A program made the position numbers and the translations under genes. Under the pieces are notes generated by a model. That model was not told where the DNA came from, made no database searches, and worked only from the letters and a program-made list of their open reading frames with translations. This document shows positions 25,011 to 32,760 of a stretch of 50,904 bases of DNA, piece by piece. Source of the DNA: UBA7236 sp035439505 (GTDB lineage Bacteria > Bacteroidota > Bacteroidia > Chitinophagales > BACL12); assembly GCA_035439505.1 (NCBI GenBank), contig DAORKJ010000018.1:1-50904 (forward strand), written 5' to 3'. The first letter of the stretch is position 1; every line of letters starts with the position of its first letter.

Positions 25011-26219
25011 TTAATAATTATAATTATTAGGCCTGGTGTAAACCATTTGCACGACATTAATATTCCGCATATCGAATGCGGCTTCGCAATAGGAGAAATA
25101 ATAATTCCATTTGCGGATAAACTCATCGTCGAAGCCCAGTTGGCGGACCTTTTCGACATTTAGGTTAAACCTGTTCCGCCATTCAGAAAGGGTAATTACG
25201 TAACTTTTACCCATATCTTTTAAGCCGAACATAAACAAATCGCCCGTTTCATTTATTGCTGTGTTAATGGCGCCAATGCTTGGAAGTAAACTGCCCGGGA
25301 AAATATGTTTTTGAATAAAATCTACGTTCTTTTTAAAAGCTTCAAAACGGGAATCAGGACATACAATTGCCTGAATAGCCAAAACACCTGAAGGTTTAAG
25401 TACTGATTGTATTTTGTCAAAATACACTTTTAAATATTGAGCGCCGACAGCTTCTATCATTTCTATAGAAACAACTTTATCATATTTGCCTTCAATTAAT
25501 CGGTAATCTTTTAATTGAACTTCTATTAAATGTTCCAGGCCTTCCTGTTTAATACGCTGCGTTGCAAAATCAAATTGTTGTTTGGAAATTGTAACTGTGG
25601 TTATTTTACATTTATAGGTTTGTGCCGCATACATGGCAAACCCGCCCCAGCCGGTGCCTATTTCCAATAAATGGTCCTCCTGATTTAATTTCAACGATTG
25701 GCACAAACTTTCATATTTTTCGAATTGCGCTTTTTCCAGCTCCTGTTTTGGTGCTGTATAATAGGCAGAAGAATACGTCATTGTTTTATCGAGAAATAAA
25801 CTAAAAAACTCATTACTCAAATCGTAATGTGCTGCTATATTCTTTTTAGAACCGGTGACAGAATTTTTCCGTTTACTATGAAAAATTTTATTAGCAAATT
25901 GAAATGCATTTAAAATTAGTGTTTTAGCGGTTGAACCCGATAAGGTTGGAGCTGTATCAACATTTAGTAAAAACCAGGAAAGTAATGCAGTTAAATTAGA
26001 TGTTGTCCATTCACCGGCCATATACGCTTCGGCAAAACCAATGTCGCCAAATAAAAATGCCCGCTTGAAAAAATTATCATCATGTACTTGCACATCCGCA
26101 TGATATTGATTGCTTTTATTACCCAATTCCATAGTGCTGCCATCTGCAAGCGTTATATTCAGGTACCCCTTTTGCATGGGTTGCAGACTTTTCAGGATAA
26201 TATTTTTATAAAACTTCAT
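25011..26219 (-). CDS. Cyclopropane-fatty-acid-synthase-like SAM methyltransferase, divergent active site
   Basis: 402 aa, full-length CFA-synthase family protein that probably methylates or methylenates unsaturated acyl chains of membrane phospholipids. N-terminal lipid-binding domain 1-125; catalytic domain with AAHYDLSNEFFSLFLD, SAM loop LEIGTGWGGFA (185-195), SIEMIEAVG and IFPGSLLPS. By eye alignment to E. coli Cfa, two bicarbonate-site residues are changed: C139 corresponds to S151 and H266 to Q283, while E239 (E256) and Y317 (Y340) are kept. So it may not make plain cyclopropanes; methyl-branched, methylene or furan fatty acid chemistry is possible. It is the type regularly found beside DUF1365 and amine-oxidase-like proteins. 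Confidence 0.9.
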   Translation of the reverse strand: MKFYKNIILKSLQPMQKGYLNITLADGSTMELGNKSNQYHADVQVHDDNFFKRAFLFGDIGFAEAYMAGEWTTSNLTALLSWFLLNVDTAPTLSGSTAKTLILNAFQFANKIFHSKRKNSVTGSKKNIAAHYDLSNEFFSLFLDKTMTYSSAYYTAPKQELEKAQFEKYESLCQSLKLNQEDHLLEIGTGWGGFAMYAAQTYKCKITTVTISKQQFDFATQRIKQEGLEHLIEVQLKDYRLIEGKYDKVVSIEMIEAVGAQYLKVYFDKIQSVLKPSGVLAIQAIVCPDSRFEAFKKNVDFIQKHIFPGSLLPSIGAINTAINETGDLFMFGLKDMGKSYVITLSEWRNRFNLNVEKVRQLGFDDEFIRKWNYYFSYCEAAFDMRNINVVQMVYTRPNNYNY

Positions 26220-26244
26220 ATTGAGTTGCCGATTAAAATTAAGT

Positions 26245-27033
26245 TTATTTTTTCACATTCAAAATATCACGTTGCAATTGTGCATCGTCTGATTTTTTGT
26301 GATATGGTACTTTTTTAAGCCACAATAACAGCGCTTGCCAGTGTATTGCCGTCATTACCCTGATGGTGATAAAAGGAAAACGTAATAAATACCAGAGTAA
26401 ACGGGCATCTTTCAAAACTTGTTTATCGCCGGCTAAAGTGCTGATAAAAAATTTATCCCCTGATTTTTCCTTAACATTAATTTGAATATTGAGTTTTGCA
26501 TCCGGTACTTTGTATCGGAATTCGAACTCGGTATCCATATCTGTAAATGGTGAAACGTAAAAATATTTTTGTGCATTTTGCTCAAATTTCTCCCCGTTTT
26601 TTGCATCTACCAAAAACAATTTCATTTCACCGAAAGTGTTACTTATTTCGGTAACAACAAAATTACAGGTGCCTTGTTCATCATAACAAAAATAAAAGCT
26701 TACCGGATTAAATACATACCCCAACATGCGCACATGCGTGGTTAAAAATACTTGGGTAGGCATTTTGGTTATACCAACAGACAGCAAATAATCATTGAGC
26801 TTTTGCCTTGTTGTTAAACCATTTCGCGCATCACCTGCGGGATATTTAAAATGGTCGGTATCCCAAAAACTATAAATCCCACGTTTATTATAAGCAAATA
26901 ATTTACTTGATTGAGTTGTTTGTTCCAACTTATCAATATCGAGCCAAAACATAAATACATGGTAATGAAACCTGTGCTTTTTTGGAGCTAACCGGTTGTG
27001 CATTACTAAGCAATTATATAAAGCTGAATCCAT
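26245..27033 (-). CDS. DUF1365 family protein
   Basis: 262 aa from the ATG at 27033. The family starts with a characteristic pattern seen here as ALYNCLVMHNRLAPKKHRFHYHVFMFWLDID, and also contains RMLGYVFNPVSFYFCYDE and KLFLVDAKNG...KYFYVSPF. The biochemical role of DUF1365 is unproven, but it nearly always sits between a CFA-like methyltransferase and a flavin amine-oxidase-like enzyme and is taken to work in modified fatty acid formation. Spacing here is 25 bp to the methyltransferase and 24 bp to the oxidase, all on one strand. No signal peptide; a C-terminal hydrophobic patch (FPFITIRVMTAIHWQALLLWL) may touch the membrane. Confidence 0.9.
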   Translation of the reverse strand: MDSALYNCLVMHNRLAPKKHRFHYHVFMFWLDIDKLEQTTQSSKLFAYNKRGIYSFWDTDHFKYPAGDARNGLTTRQKLNDYLLSVGITKMPTQVFLTTHVRMLGYVFNPVSFYFCYDEQGTCNFVVTEISNTFGEMKLFLVDAKNGEKFEQNAQKYFYVSPFTDMDTEFEFRYKVPDAKLNIQINVKEKSGDKFFISTLAGDKQVLKDARLLWYLLRFPFITIRVMTAIHWQALLLWLKKVPYHKKSDDAQLQRDILNVKK

Positions 27034-27057
27034 TTTAATCAAATGTAAGTTAACACA

Positions 27058-28308
27058 TTATTGTTGCATTTCAATTAAATCGCAAACGGCATTGGCACTC
27101 ATCAGGGCATCCTCATGAAAGCCATATCGGAAATAACTTCCGCAAAAATAGAGCTGTCCATTTTTATTTAACTTCGATAAATGCTGCTGCGCCTGCATTG
27201 CATCAACGGTAAATACCGGATGTTCATACATTATTTCCTTGATAATTGCTTCCTTTTTTATTGTTCCCGGGTCATTAATTGTGACAAAATAATTTTTTTG
27301 TTTCGACACATCCTGTAAACTATTCATCCAGTATGTGCAGGAAGCCACTAAATTTTTATCAATTAATTCGGTTCGATAATTCCAACTGCTCCATACTTTT
27401 TTAACAGAAGGCATTAAAGCCGAATCTGTATGCAAAGTTGCTTTGTTTTGCTGATAGGAAAAACACGACAATAATTGTGTTTCATGTTCCGTTGGGTTTT
27501 GCAACATCCTAAGCGCTTGATCAGCATGCGTCGCAATTATAACCTTATCAAAAATTTTAGTGTCACCGTTTTTTGTTTTCACCTCAATTTTACCTTCTAC
27601 TTTTTTCACTCCAACAACACCTGCATTGATTTGTATGTTATCTTTAAATGGAGCAATCAATCGTTTTTTATATTCTTCACTACCACCATCTACAGTGTAC
27701 CATTGAAACTGCGTATTTAATCCTAAAAATCCGTGATTTTTGAAAAAGCGCACCAACGTAAGAGCAGGAAATTGCGCACTGGTATCGGGAGGCGTACTCC
27801 ACAAAGCAGAACTCATTGGTAATATATACCAATTTAATAAATCTTTCCCCCAGCCCTTACTATTTACATATTCAGCAATTGATAAGGATTGCAGTTCAGA
27901 CTTTTCAAGCACTTCTAAGCATACCTTATTAAAAGCATTCAATTGCATTAAAAAACGGACATATCTTGGTGAGAAAATATTTTTACGCTGAGCAAATAAG
28001 CCATCTAAACTACTCCCACAATACTCAATGTTTTCATGCACGATATGTGCAGCGAAACTCATAGATGTTTTTTTTATTGGCGCTTTTATTGTGTTAAACA
28101 GTGCATTTAAATGTGGGTAATTTTCATTATTAAAAACAATAAACCCCGTATCAATGGGAATGCGATTTTCCCCTTCATTTACATAAACGGTATTGGTATG
28201 ACCACCAATATAATTATCTTGTTCATAAACAGTAATATCATGCATCTTATGTAAACGATGCGCACATCCCATACCCGCAATTCCTGTTCCTATTATAGCA
28301 ATTTGCAT
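27058..28308 (-). CDS. FAD-dependent amine-oxidase/desaturase-like oxidoreductase
   Basis: 416 aa flavoprotein. The N-terminal dinucleotide-binding motif IAIIGTGIAGMGCAHRL is followed by the amine-oxidase-type YEQDNYIGGHTNT. VIIATHADQALRML and a C-terminal YFCGSYFRYGFHEDAL complete the FAD-binding pattern. This subgroup is the usual partner of DUF1365 and CFA-like methyltransferases and is annotated as NAD/FAD-binding or cyclopropane fatty acid related. Probable reaction: oxidation or desaturation of an acyl chain before or after methyl transfer. It is 9 bp from the second methyltransferase gene, so it is part of the same operon. Precise chemistry unknown. Confidence 0.88.
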   Translation of the reverse strand: MQIAIIGTGIAGMGCAHRLHKMHDITVYEQDNYIGGHTNTVYVNEGENRIPIDTGFIVFNNENYPHLNALFNTIKAPIKKTSMSFAAHIVHENIEYCGSSLDGLFAQRKNIFSPRYVRFLMQLNAFNKVCLEVLEKSELQSLSIAEYVNSKGWGKDLLNWYILPMSSALWSTPPDTSAQFPALTLVRFFKNHGFLGLNTQFQWYTVDGGSEEYKKRLIAPFKDNIQINAGVVGVKKVEGKIEVKTKNGDTKIFDKVIIATHADQALRMLQNPTEHETQLLSCFSYQQNKATLHTDSALMPSVKKVWSSWNYRTELIDKNLVASCTYWMNSLQDVSKQKNYFVTINDPGTIKKEAIIKEIMYEHPVFTVDAMQAQQHLSKLNKNGQLYFCGSYFRYGFHEDALMSANAVCDLIEMQQ

Positions 28309-28317
28309 TATAGTGAA

Positions 28318-29109
28318 TTAAGCTTTTACAAATAAATAGTGACTAACAAACCACTCTCTACCCTTATTGTAGCCCCAGAGTTCGGCACAGGCCATAAAAA
28401 ATATCCGCCAATATACCCACCACTTTGTAGCCTGGTCGGCACCATAAGTATCAGACAAAATTGGCATGATTGTATTGCGGTTTTTATCCATGTTTTCCAG
28501 CCAACAATTTGCTGTTTTTTCATAATGTGTGCCATCCCAATGATAATGATGTTGAATTTTCAAATCGTTATTAAAATATAATAATAAATCATCAGATGGC
28601 ATTATTCCGCCGGTAAAAAAATATTTACTCATCCAATCACTTTCATCTATTACATCGAAATAATACGTAAATGATTGATGCGTGAAGATATGTACAAATA
28701 ACTTTCCTTCAGCCGTTAACATNNNNNNNNNNNNNNNNNNNNNNNNNNNNNNNNNNNNNNNNNNNNNNNNNNNNNNNNNNNNNNNNNNNNNNNNNNNNNN
28801 NNNNNNNNNNNNNNNNNNNNNNGTTGAAGCATTCCAATAACAACTGGAATATTTCATATGTTTTCCCATTACCAATTGAAAAAATGCCGTTGGTAATTCA
28901 TAGTGTTGCTCGTTGGCGGCCTTGGTTTCAATGGCGATTGGCGATTTTTTTAATTCATCAACAATGCGCATGAGATGCTGTTGTTGGAGTTCCTGGTTGG
29001 GTTTGGTTTCGTCAATCAGCCGCTGACGTAATAGTTTCCTGATATTTTGTCTGATTAAAAAATCCGGAATTACATCTTTAGTTAAAAGCTTATCAATAGT
29101 TTTATTCAC
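28318..29109 (-). CDS. Second CFA-like SAM methyltransferase, interrupted by an assembly gap
   Basis: Two blocks of one gene flank a 100-N placeholder. The N-terminal block (GTG start at 29109) includes HYELPTAFFQLVMGKHMKYSSCYW. The C-terminal block starts after the gap with LTAEGKLFVHIFTHQSF and continues with TGGIMPSDDLLLYF and WVYWRIFFMACAELWGYNKGREWFVSHYLF, diagnostic of the shorter CFA-like family found in these cassettes. The SAM-binding motif falls in the gap. Family members have roughly 330-350 aa while only about 230 are visible, so the real missing stretch is probably nearer 300 bp than 100. Unlike the neighbouring methyltransferase, the Cys of YSSCYW and the His of VHIF are kept. 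First gene of the lipid cassette. Confidence 0.85.
   Translation of the reverse strand: MNKTIDKLLTKDVIPDFLIRQNIRKLLRQRLIDETKPNQELQQQHLMRIVDELKKSPIAIETKAANEQHYELPTAFFQLVMGKHMKYSSCYWNASXXXXXXXXXXXXXXXXXXXXXXXXXXXXXXXXXXMLTAEGKLFVHIFTHQSFTYYFDVIDESDWMSKYFFTGGIMPSDDLLLYFNNDLKIQHHYHWDGTHYEKTANCWLENMDKNRNTIMPILSDTYGADQATKWWVYWRIFFMACAELWGYNKGREWFVSHYLFVKA
28723..28822. other. Assembly gap (100 N)
   Basis: Exactly 100 unknown bases, a conventional placeholder for a gap of unknown length. It removes the SAM-binding part of the methyltransferase gene. Confidence 0.99.
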
Positions 29110-29166
29110 TGGTTTGGTATCGGGTTAATGCGTTTATTTACGAAAATAAGTTGTTAGGCGATTGAA

Positions 29167-29661
29167 TTAATTTTCTCTGCATCCTGTCTCCTCGCGGGTA
29201 TCGGTGATTTGTGTAATTTGCCAGCCATTATCGCTCAGGTATAATTCAATTGAATTAACACCGCAATGTAATAATTGTTTATGCCCGTTCTGCTCCAGAA
29301 AAAATGAATATGGACACCAAACACTGGCAATTTCATTATTCAATTCTATGGAATAACTCCAAATTACTTCATTCCAAACCTCTTTTTTCGGCTGGCCAAC
29401 GGCATCAATAAAATCTGCAATTGGAGTTTCAAAAACCTTTATATCTCCTTTTTCGGATGCTACGCTCAGAAGCCTTGCATTTGTTGTAAAAATGGTATGT
29501 AATGTTGCACTATCATTATTCCGCATGGCGTCAAACAACTTTTGGACGGTAATTTGAACATCCGCTTTAACTTTTATAGTGTCTATTTGCGATTGACCAA
29601 CCATATTTTTGGCCCCAAACATGCATATCAGGAAGGTGAAAGTGATTGAAAATTTATTCAT
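29167..29661 (-). CDS. Secreted NTF2-like (SnoaL/DUF4440-type) protein
   Basis: 164 aa with a signal peptide (about 1-22, ends MVG-Q). The mature part has the NTF2-like pattern: an N-terminal helix with LFDAMRNNDSATLHTIFTTNARLL, then strands rich in aromatic residues (VWSYSIELNNEIASVWCPYSFFLEQNG) and a final LYLSDNGWQITQITDTR. Such small cone-shaped proteins bind or turn over small hydrophobic ligands, but many are uncharacterised. It is 57 bp upstream of the lipid cassette on the same strand and could share its transcript, though that gap is long enough for a promoter. No catalytic assignment possible. Confidence 0.8.
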   Translation of the reverse strand: MNKFSITFTFLICMFGAKNMVGQSQIDTIKVKADVQITVQKLFDAMRNNDSATLHTIFTTNARLLSVASEKGDIKVFETPIADFIDAVGQPKKEVWNEVIWSYSIELNNEIASVWCPYSFFLEQNGHKQLLHCGVNSIELYLSDNGWQITQITDTREETGCREN

Positions 29662-29780
29662 GAACAGCTTTATTCAGATAAAAATGTGAAAAAGTTGATT
29701 GATTTTGCGAACAATTCGGTACAATTTTACGTATATAAAGTTAATTAACATTAATACCATTAAAACACAGGTATAGCATT

Positions 29781-30209
29781 ATGGTTAAACAGTTCGGGCT
29801 ACCCAATTATGTTGTTTGGTTATTTCTAGGTATCGCATTTACGGCGATAGGGGTAATTTCTGTATTTCAGTGGACTTACGGGATTGCCACTTTCATTTTG
29901 ACTAGTGCTGTTGGATTTGCCGGATATTGGTTTTTCTTCAGACCGGCATTTGTGGCTTTAGATATTATGAAATCCGGAGAACCGGCAATGGCTATAATTT
30001 TGGATGTTTGGGAAACCGGTAAAACAGTGGACCACAATCCGCGAATCGGTTTATTATTAGAAATCCGTCACCGGACCATGGTTCCTTATGAAGTGGAACT
30101 TAAGCATAATGTTAAAAAAGAGGAGATGCGCCATTATCAAAAAGGCAGAACATTGCAAGTAAAGGTTGACTCCAAAGACCCTAAAAAAGTGGCCATTTTA
30201 GCAGCTTAA
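29781..30209 (+). CDS. Small membrane protein of unknown function
   Basis: 142 aa. Two hydrophobic segments at about 10-29 and 32-53 (VVWLFLGIAFTAIGVISVF; ATFILTSAVGFAGYWFFF) form a hairpin in the inner membrane. A soluble C-terminal domain (60-142) of beta character contains SGEPAMAIILDVWETGKTV and TLQVKVDSKDPKKVAIL, recalling DUF3592-like domains. Divergent from the NTF2-like gene. I do not recognise a named family with confidence. Confidence 0.75.
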   Translation: MVKQFGLPNYVVWLFLGIAFTAIGVISVFQWTYGIATFILTSAVGFAGYWFFFRPAFVALDIMKSGEPAMAIILDVWETGKTVDHNPRIGLLLEIRHRTMVPYEVELKHNVKKEEMRHYQKGRTLQVKVDSKDPKKVAILAA

Positions 30210-30274
30210 ACCCTTGTTTTGCTTCCTAACCGGAACAGAATCACCATTTTATCGTCTTAAAACACATAGAGTGT

Positions 30275-30282
30275 TATCTTTG
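30275..30282 (+). promoter_or_regulatory. -7 promoter box (TATCTTTG) four bases before the PTPS start codon
   Basis: Exact TAnnTTTG match ending 4 bases before the ATG at 30287. Transcription from it would give a leaderless or nearly leaderless mRNA. Confidence 0.55.
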
Positions 30283-30286
30283 CACC

Positions 30287-30694
30287 ATGGTTTATCTTAC
30301 CAGACGTGAAACGTTTAACGCTGCCCATCGGCTGTATAACAATAAATGGTCGGAAGAAAAGAATTTCGAAGTTTTTGGCAAATGCGCCAATAAGAACTGG
30401 CATGGACATAATTATCAGCTTTTTGTGACTGTAAAAGGCAATCCGGACCCTGATACGGGGTTTATTATGGATGCCAAAAAACTGAGCGACCTTATCAAAA
30501 AAGAAATTGTAGAGTTGTTTGATCACAAAAATCTAAACACTGATACACCCTATTTTAAAGAGGTTCAGCCCAGTACAGAAAATTTTTGTAAAGTAATTTG
30601 GAAGTTAATTGAACCATTAATTACAGGCGGCGTTTTACACTGCATAAAACTTCAGGAAACCGAAAATATTGCTGCGGAGTATTACGGTGAATAA
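30287..30694 (+). CDS. 6-pyruvoyl-tetrahydropterin synthase / 6-carboxytetrahydropterin synthase family
   Basis: 135 aa zinc enzyme acting on dihydroneopterin triphosphate. Zinc ligands H14 (AAHRL), H39 and H41 (WHGHNY); catalytic Cys C33 in FGKCANKNWHGHNY; DHKNLN and ETENIAAEYYGE are the remaining signatures. FGKC-x2-x-N-x-HGHNY together with the C-terminal ETEN-x-YYGE is closer to eukaryotic-type PTPS (tetrahydrobiopterin synthesis) than to E. coli QueD, but both activities occur in this family. It is 12 bp upstream of folE, which makes the substrate, so a pterin pathway operon is clear; whether it leads to BH4 or to queuosine is not. Confidence 0.88.
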   Translation: MVYLTRRETFNAAHRLYNNKWSEEKNFEVFGKCANKNWHGHNYQLFVTVKGNPDPDTGFIMDAKKLSDLIKKEIVELFDHKNLNTDTPYFKEVQPSTENFCKVIWKLIEPLITGGVLHCIKLQETENIAAEYYGE

Positions 30695-30706
30695 ACCAAC
30701 TCAATA

Positions 30707-31330
30707 ATGGAAAATAACAACCCAACAGGTCAGTTCTATAAAAAAGTAGAACAATACGGAATGGATAAAATAGCTGCACTCACCGAAAATTATAAATCGA
30801 TTATTAATCATTTGGGGGAAGACCCTGAACGTGAAGGATTACAAAAAACCCCTGAACGTATTGCCAAAGCCATGCAATTTTTAACGCAAGGTTATGATCA
30901 GGATGCGGAAGCAGTTGTGCGTAGCGCCATGTTTACTGAAGAGTGCAGTGAAATGGTAATTGTAAAGGATATTGAAATTTATTCTATGTGTGAGCACCAT
31001 ATGCTGCCATTTTTTGGACGTGCTCACGTTGCTTATATACCTAATGGAAAAATTGTTGGATTAAGTAAAATTGCAAGAGTTGTCGACATTTATGCCAGGA
31101 GATTGCAGGTGCAAGAACGTTTAACGCAACAAGTACTACATTGCCTTGACAACACACTTCAACCGCATGGTGTAGCCGTTGTTATTGAAGCTAGTCATTT
31201 ATGTATGATGATGCGTGGTGTTCAAAAACAAAATTCTGTTACAACCACTTCAGCATTTACCGGTCAGTTTCAAACTATGCAAACCAGGAACGAGTTCATC
31301 AACCTGATTTCAGCCCGTTTGAGTAAATAA
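30707..31330 (+). CDS. folE: GTP cyclohydrolase I
   Basis: 207 aa, cytoplasmic. Converts GTP to dihydroneopterin triphosphate, the precursor of folate, queuosine and tetrahydrobiopterin. Zinc site C95, H98 (SMCEHHMLPF) and C166 (SHLCMMMRG); REGLQKTPERIAKA and IVGLSKIARVVDIYARRLQVQERLT are the standard signatures. Full length for a FolE1-type enzyme. It follows the PTPS-like gene by 12 bp and shares its promoter. FolE genes occur in some light/B12-MerR regulated neighbourhoods, but no similar operator is seen here. Confidence 0.96.
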   Translation: MENNNPTGQFYKKVEQYGMDKIAALTENYKSIINHLGEDPEREGLQKTPERIAKAMQFLTQGYDQDAEAVVRSAMFTEECSEMVIVKDIEIYSMCEHHMLPFFGRAHVAYIPNGKIVGLSKIARVVDIYARRLQVQERLTQQVLHCLDNTLQPHGVAVVIEASHLCMMMRGVQKQNSVTTTSAFTGQFQTMQTRNEFINLISARLSK

Positions 31331-31371
31331 TTTCCGATTATTATTTACATTTACAGCCTAAACTTATTGAT

Positions 31372-31806
31372 ATGAAAAACATACAAATGGTTTTGGCTAT
31401 GCTTTTAATCATAGGCAGTACCAGTCTAAACGCACAATCGAAAAAATACAAAATTGAAGGCACCAAATGTCAACGCGTTGAAATAATTGATGCAGGTGAA
31501 TTGTATAGTACTTATGAATTAAATGAAGGTGAAATTGAGATGATGAAAATCGCCGGCCTTTCCAACTATTTAATTGATGAAATAAAGGGTAATCATACCG
31601 AAGATTCCTGGCCTGAAAAATTAGGTGATTTAGATGCCCGCATTGCAGACCCTGATAAAGTAAAATCTTACGTAGTGTATAAAGTTATTGCACTAGAAGA
31701 TAAAATTATTTTAGTAGCGCCTTTAAAATATAATAAAGACAAAGACAGTGGTTGGGCATTGTCGCGTGATGTTTTTTTTGTTATGAGTGCTAAAGCAATA
31801 AAATAA
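31372..31806 (+). CDS. Small secreted hypothetical protein
   Basis: 144 aa with a signal peptide (1-22, ends LNA-Q). The mature part starts SKKYKIEGTKCQRVEIIDAGELYSTYELNEGEIEMM and is mixed alpha/beta with one Cys. No known domain is recognised. It sits between folE and fabD on the same strand (41 and 30 bp gaps), so it is probably co-transcribed without an obvious functional link. Confidence 0.72.
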   Translation: MKNIQMVLAMLLIIGSTSLNAQSKKYKIEGTKCQRVEIIDAGELYSTYELNEGEIEMMKIAGLSNYLIDEIKGNHTEDSWPEKLGDLDARIADPDKVKSYVVYKVIALEDKIILVAPLKYNKDKDSGWALSRDVFFVMSAKAIK

Positions 31807-31836
31807 ATAATCAACCACTTTCAATTTTAATAATCA

Positions 31837-32712
31837 ATGAAAAAAGCTTATGTTTTCCCCGGTCAAGGTTCTCAATTTCCGGGAATGGGTAAAGATTTGT
31901 ACGCAAATAATCCTGCTGCAAAAATGCTGTTTGACGAAGCGGATGCTATTTTAGGATTTGCTATAACAGATATCATGTTTAATGGTACGGAAGAAGCATT
32001 AAAACAAACCAGAGTTACACAACCGGCCATTTTTTTACATTCGGTAATTCTTGCTTCTACTATTGAAAATTTTTCACCGGATATGGTTGCCGGACATTCT
32101 TTAGGGGAATTTTCTGCATTAGTTGCCAATAAAACGTTATCATTTAAAGATGGCTTACAATTAGTGTATAAACGCGCAATGGCCATGCAAAAAGCTTGCG
32201 AAATGCAACCTTCAACTATGGCTGCAGTATTAGGTTTGGCTGATGATATTGTTGAACGTATTTGTAACGAAACCGAAGGAGTTGTTGTCGCGGCAAATTA
32301 TAATTGCCCGGGTCAACTTGTAATTTCAGGAGAAATCGAGGCTGTAAATAAAGCATGTGAAGCATTAAAAGCAGCAGGTGCAAAACGTGCATTATTATTA
32401 CCTGTTGGTGGTGCTTTTCATTCACCGTTGATGGAACCTGCACGGATAGAATTATATGAAGCAATCAACAGCACGCATTTTAGTAATCCTGTTTGCCCTG
32501 TTTATCAAAATGTAACTGCACAAGCAGTTGCAGACCCGGCAGATATAAAAAATAATTTAATTGCTCAATTAACTGCTCCGGTAAAATGGACTCAAAGTGT
32601 ATTACAAATGACAGCTGATGGTGCTACACATTTTGTTGAAGTTGGCCCCGGTAAAGTATTACAGGGATTGGTAAAAAAAATCAGTCCGACAGTTGAAGCT
32701 GCGAGCTGCTAA
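31837..32712 (+). CDS. fabD: Malonyl-CoA:ACP transacylase
   Basis: 291 aa, cytoplasmic; loads malonyl groups onto ACP for fatty acid synthesis. FPGQGSQFPGMGKDL near the N-terminus, nucleophile S88 in GHSLGEFSAL, catalytic H195 in GAFHSPLM, and VEVGPGKVLQGLVKKI at the C-terminus. All family residues are present and the length is normal. It stands apart from other fab genes here. A bidirectional hairpin terminator follows. Confidence 0.95.
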   Translation: MKKAYVFPGQGSQFPGMGKDLYANNPAAKMLFDEADAILGFAITDIMFNGTEEALKQTRVTQPAIFLHSVILASTIENFSPDMVAGHSLGEFSALVANKTLSFKDGLQLVYKRAMAMQKACEMQPSTMAAVLGLADDIVERICNETEGVVVAANYNCPGQLVISGEIEAVNKACEALKAAGAKRALLLPVGGAFHSPLMEPARIELYEAINSTHFSNPVCPVYQNVTAQAVADPADIKNNLIAQLTAPVKWTQSVLQMTADGATHFVEVGPGKVLQGLVKKISPTVEAASC

Positions 32713-32731
32713 AACATGAAAATATAAATTC

Positions 32732-32760
32732 AAAGGGTTGTAATTTTTACAGCCCTTTTT
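32732..32760. terminator. Bidirectional hairpin terminator after fabD
   Basis: AAAGGGTTGTAA pairs with TTACAGCCCTTT (one G-T pair) and is followed by a T run, placed between the convergent ends of fabD and the PLP enzyme gene. Confidence 0.85.
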
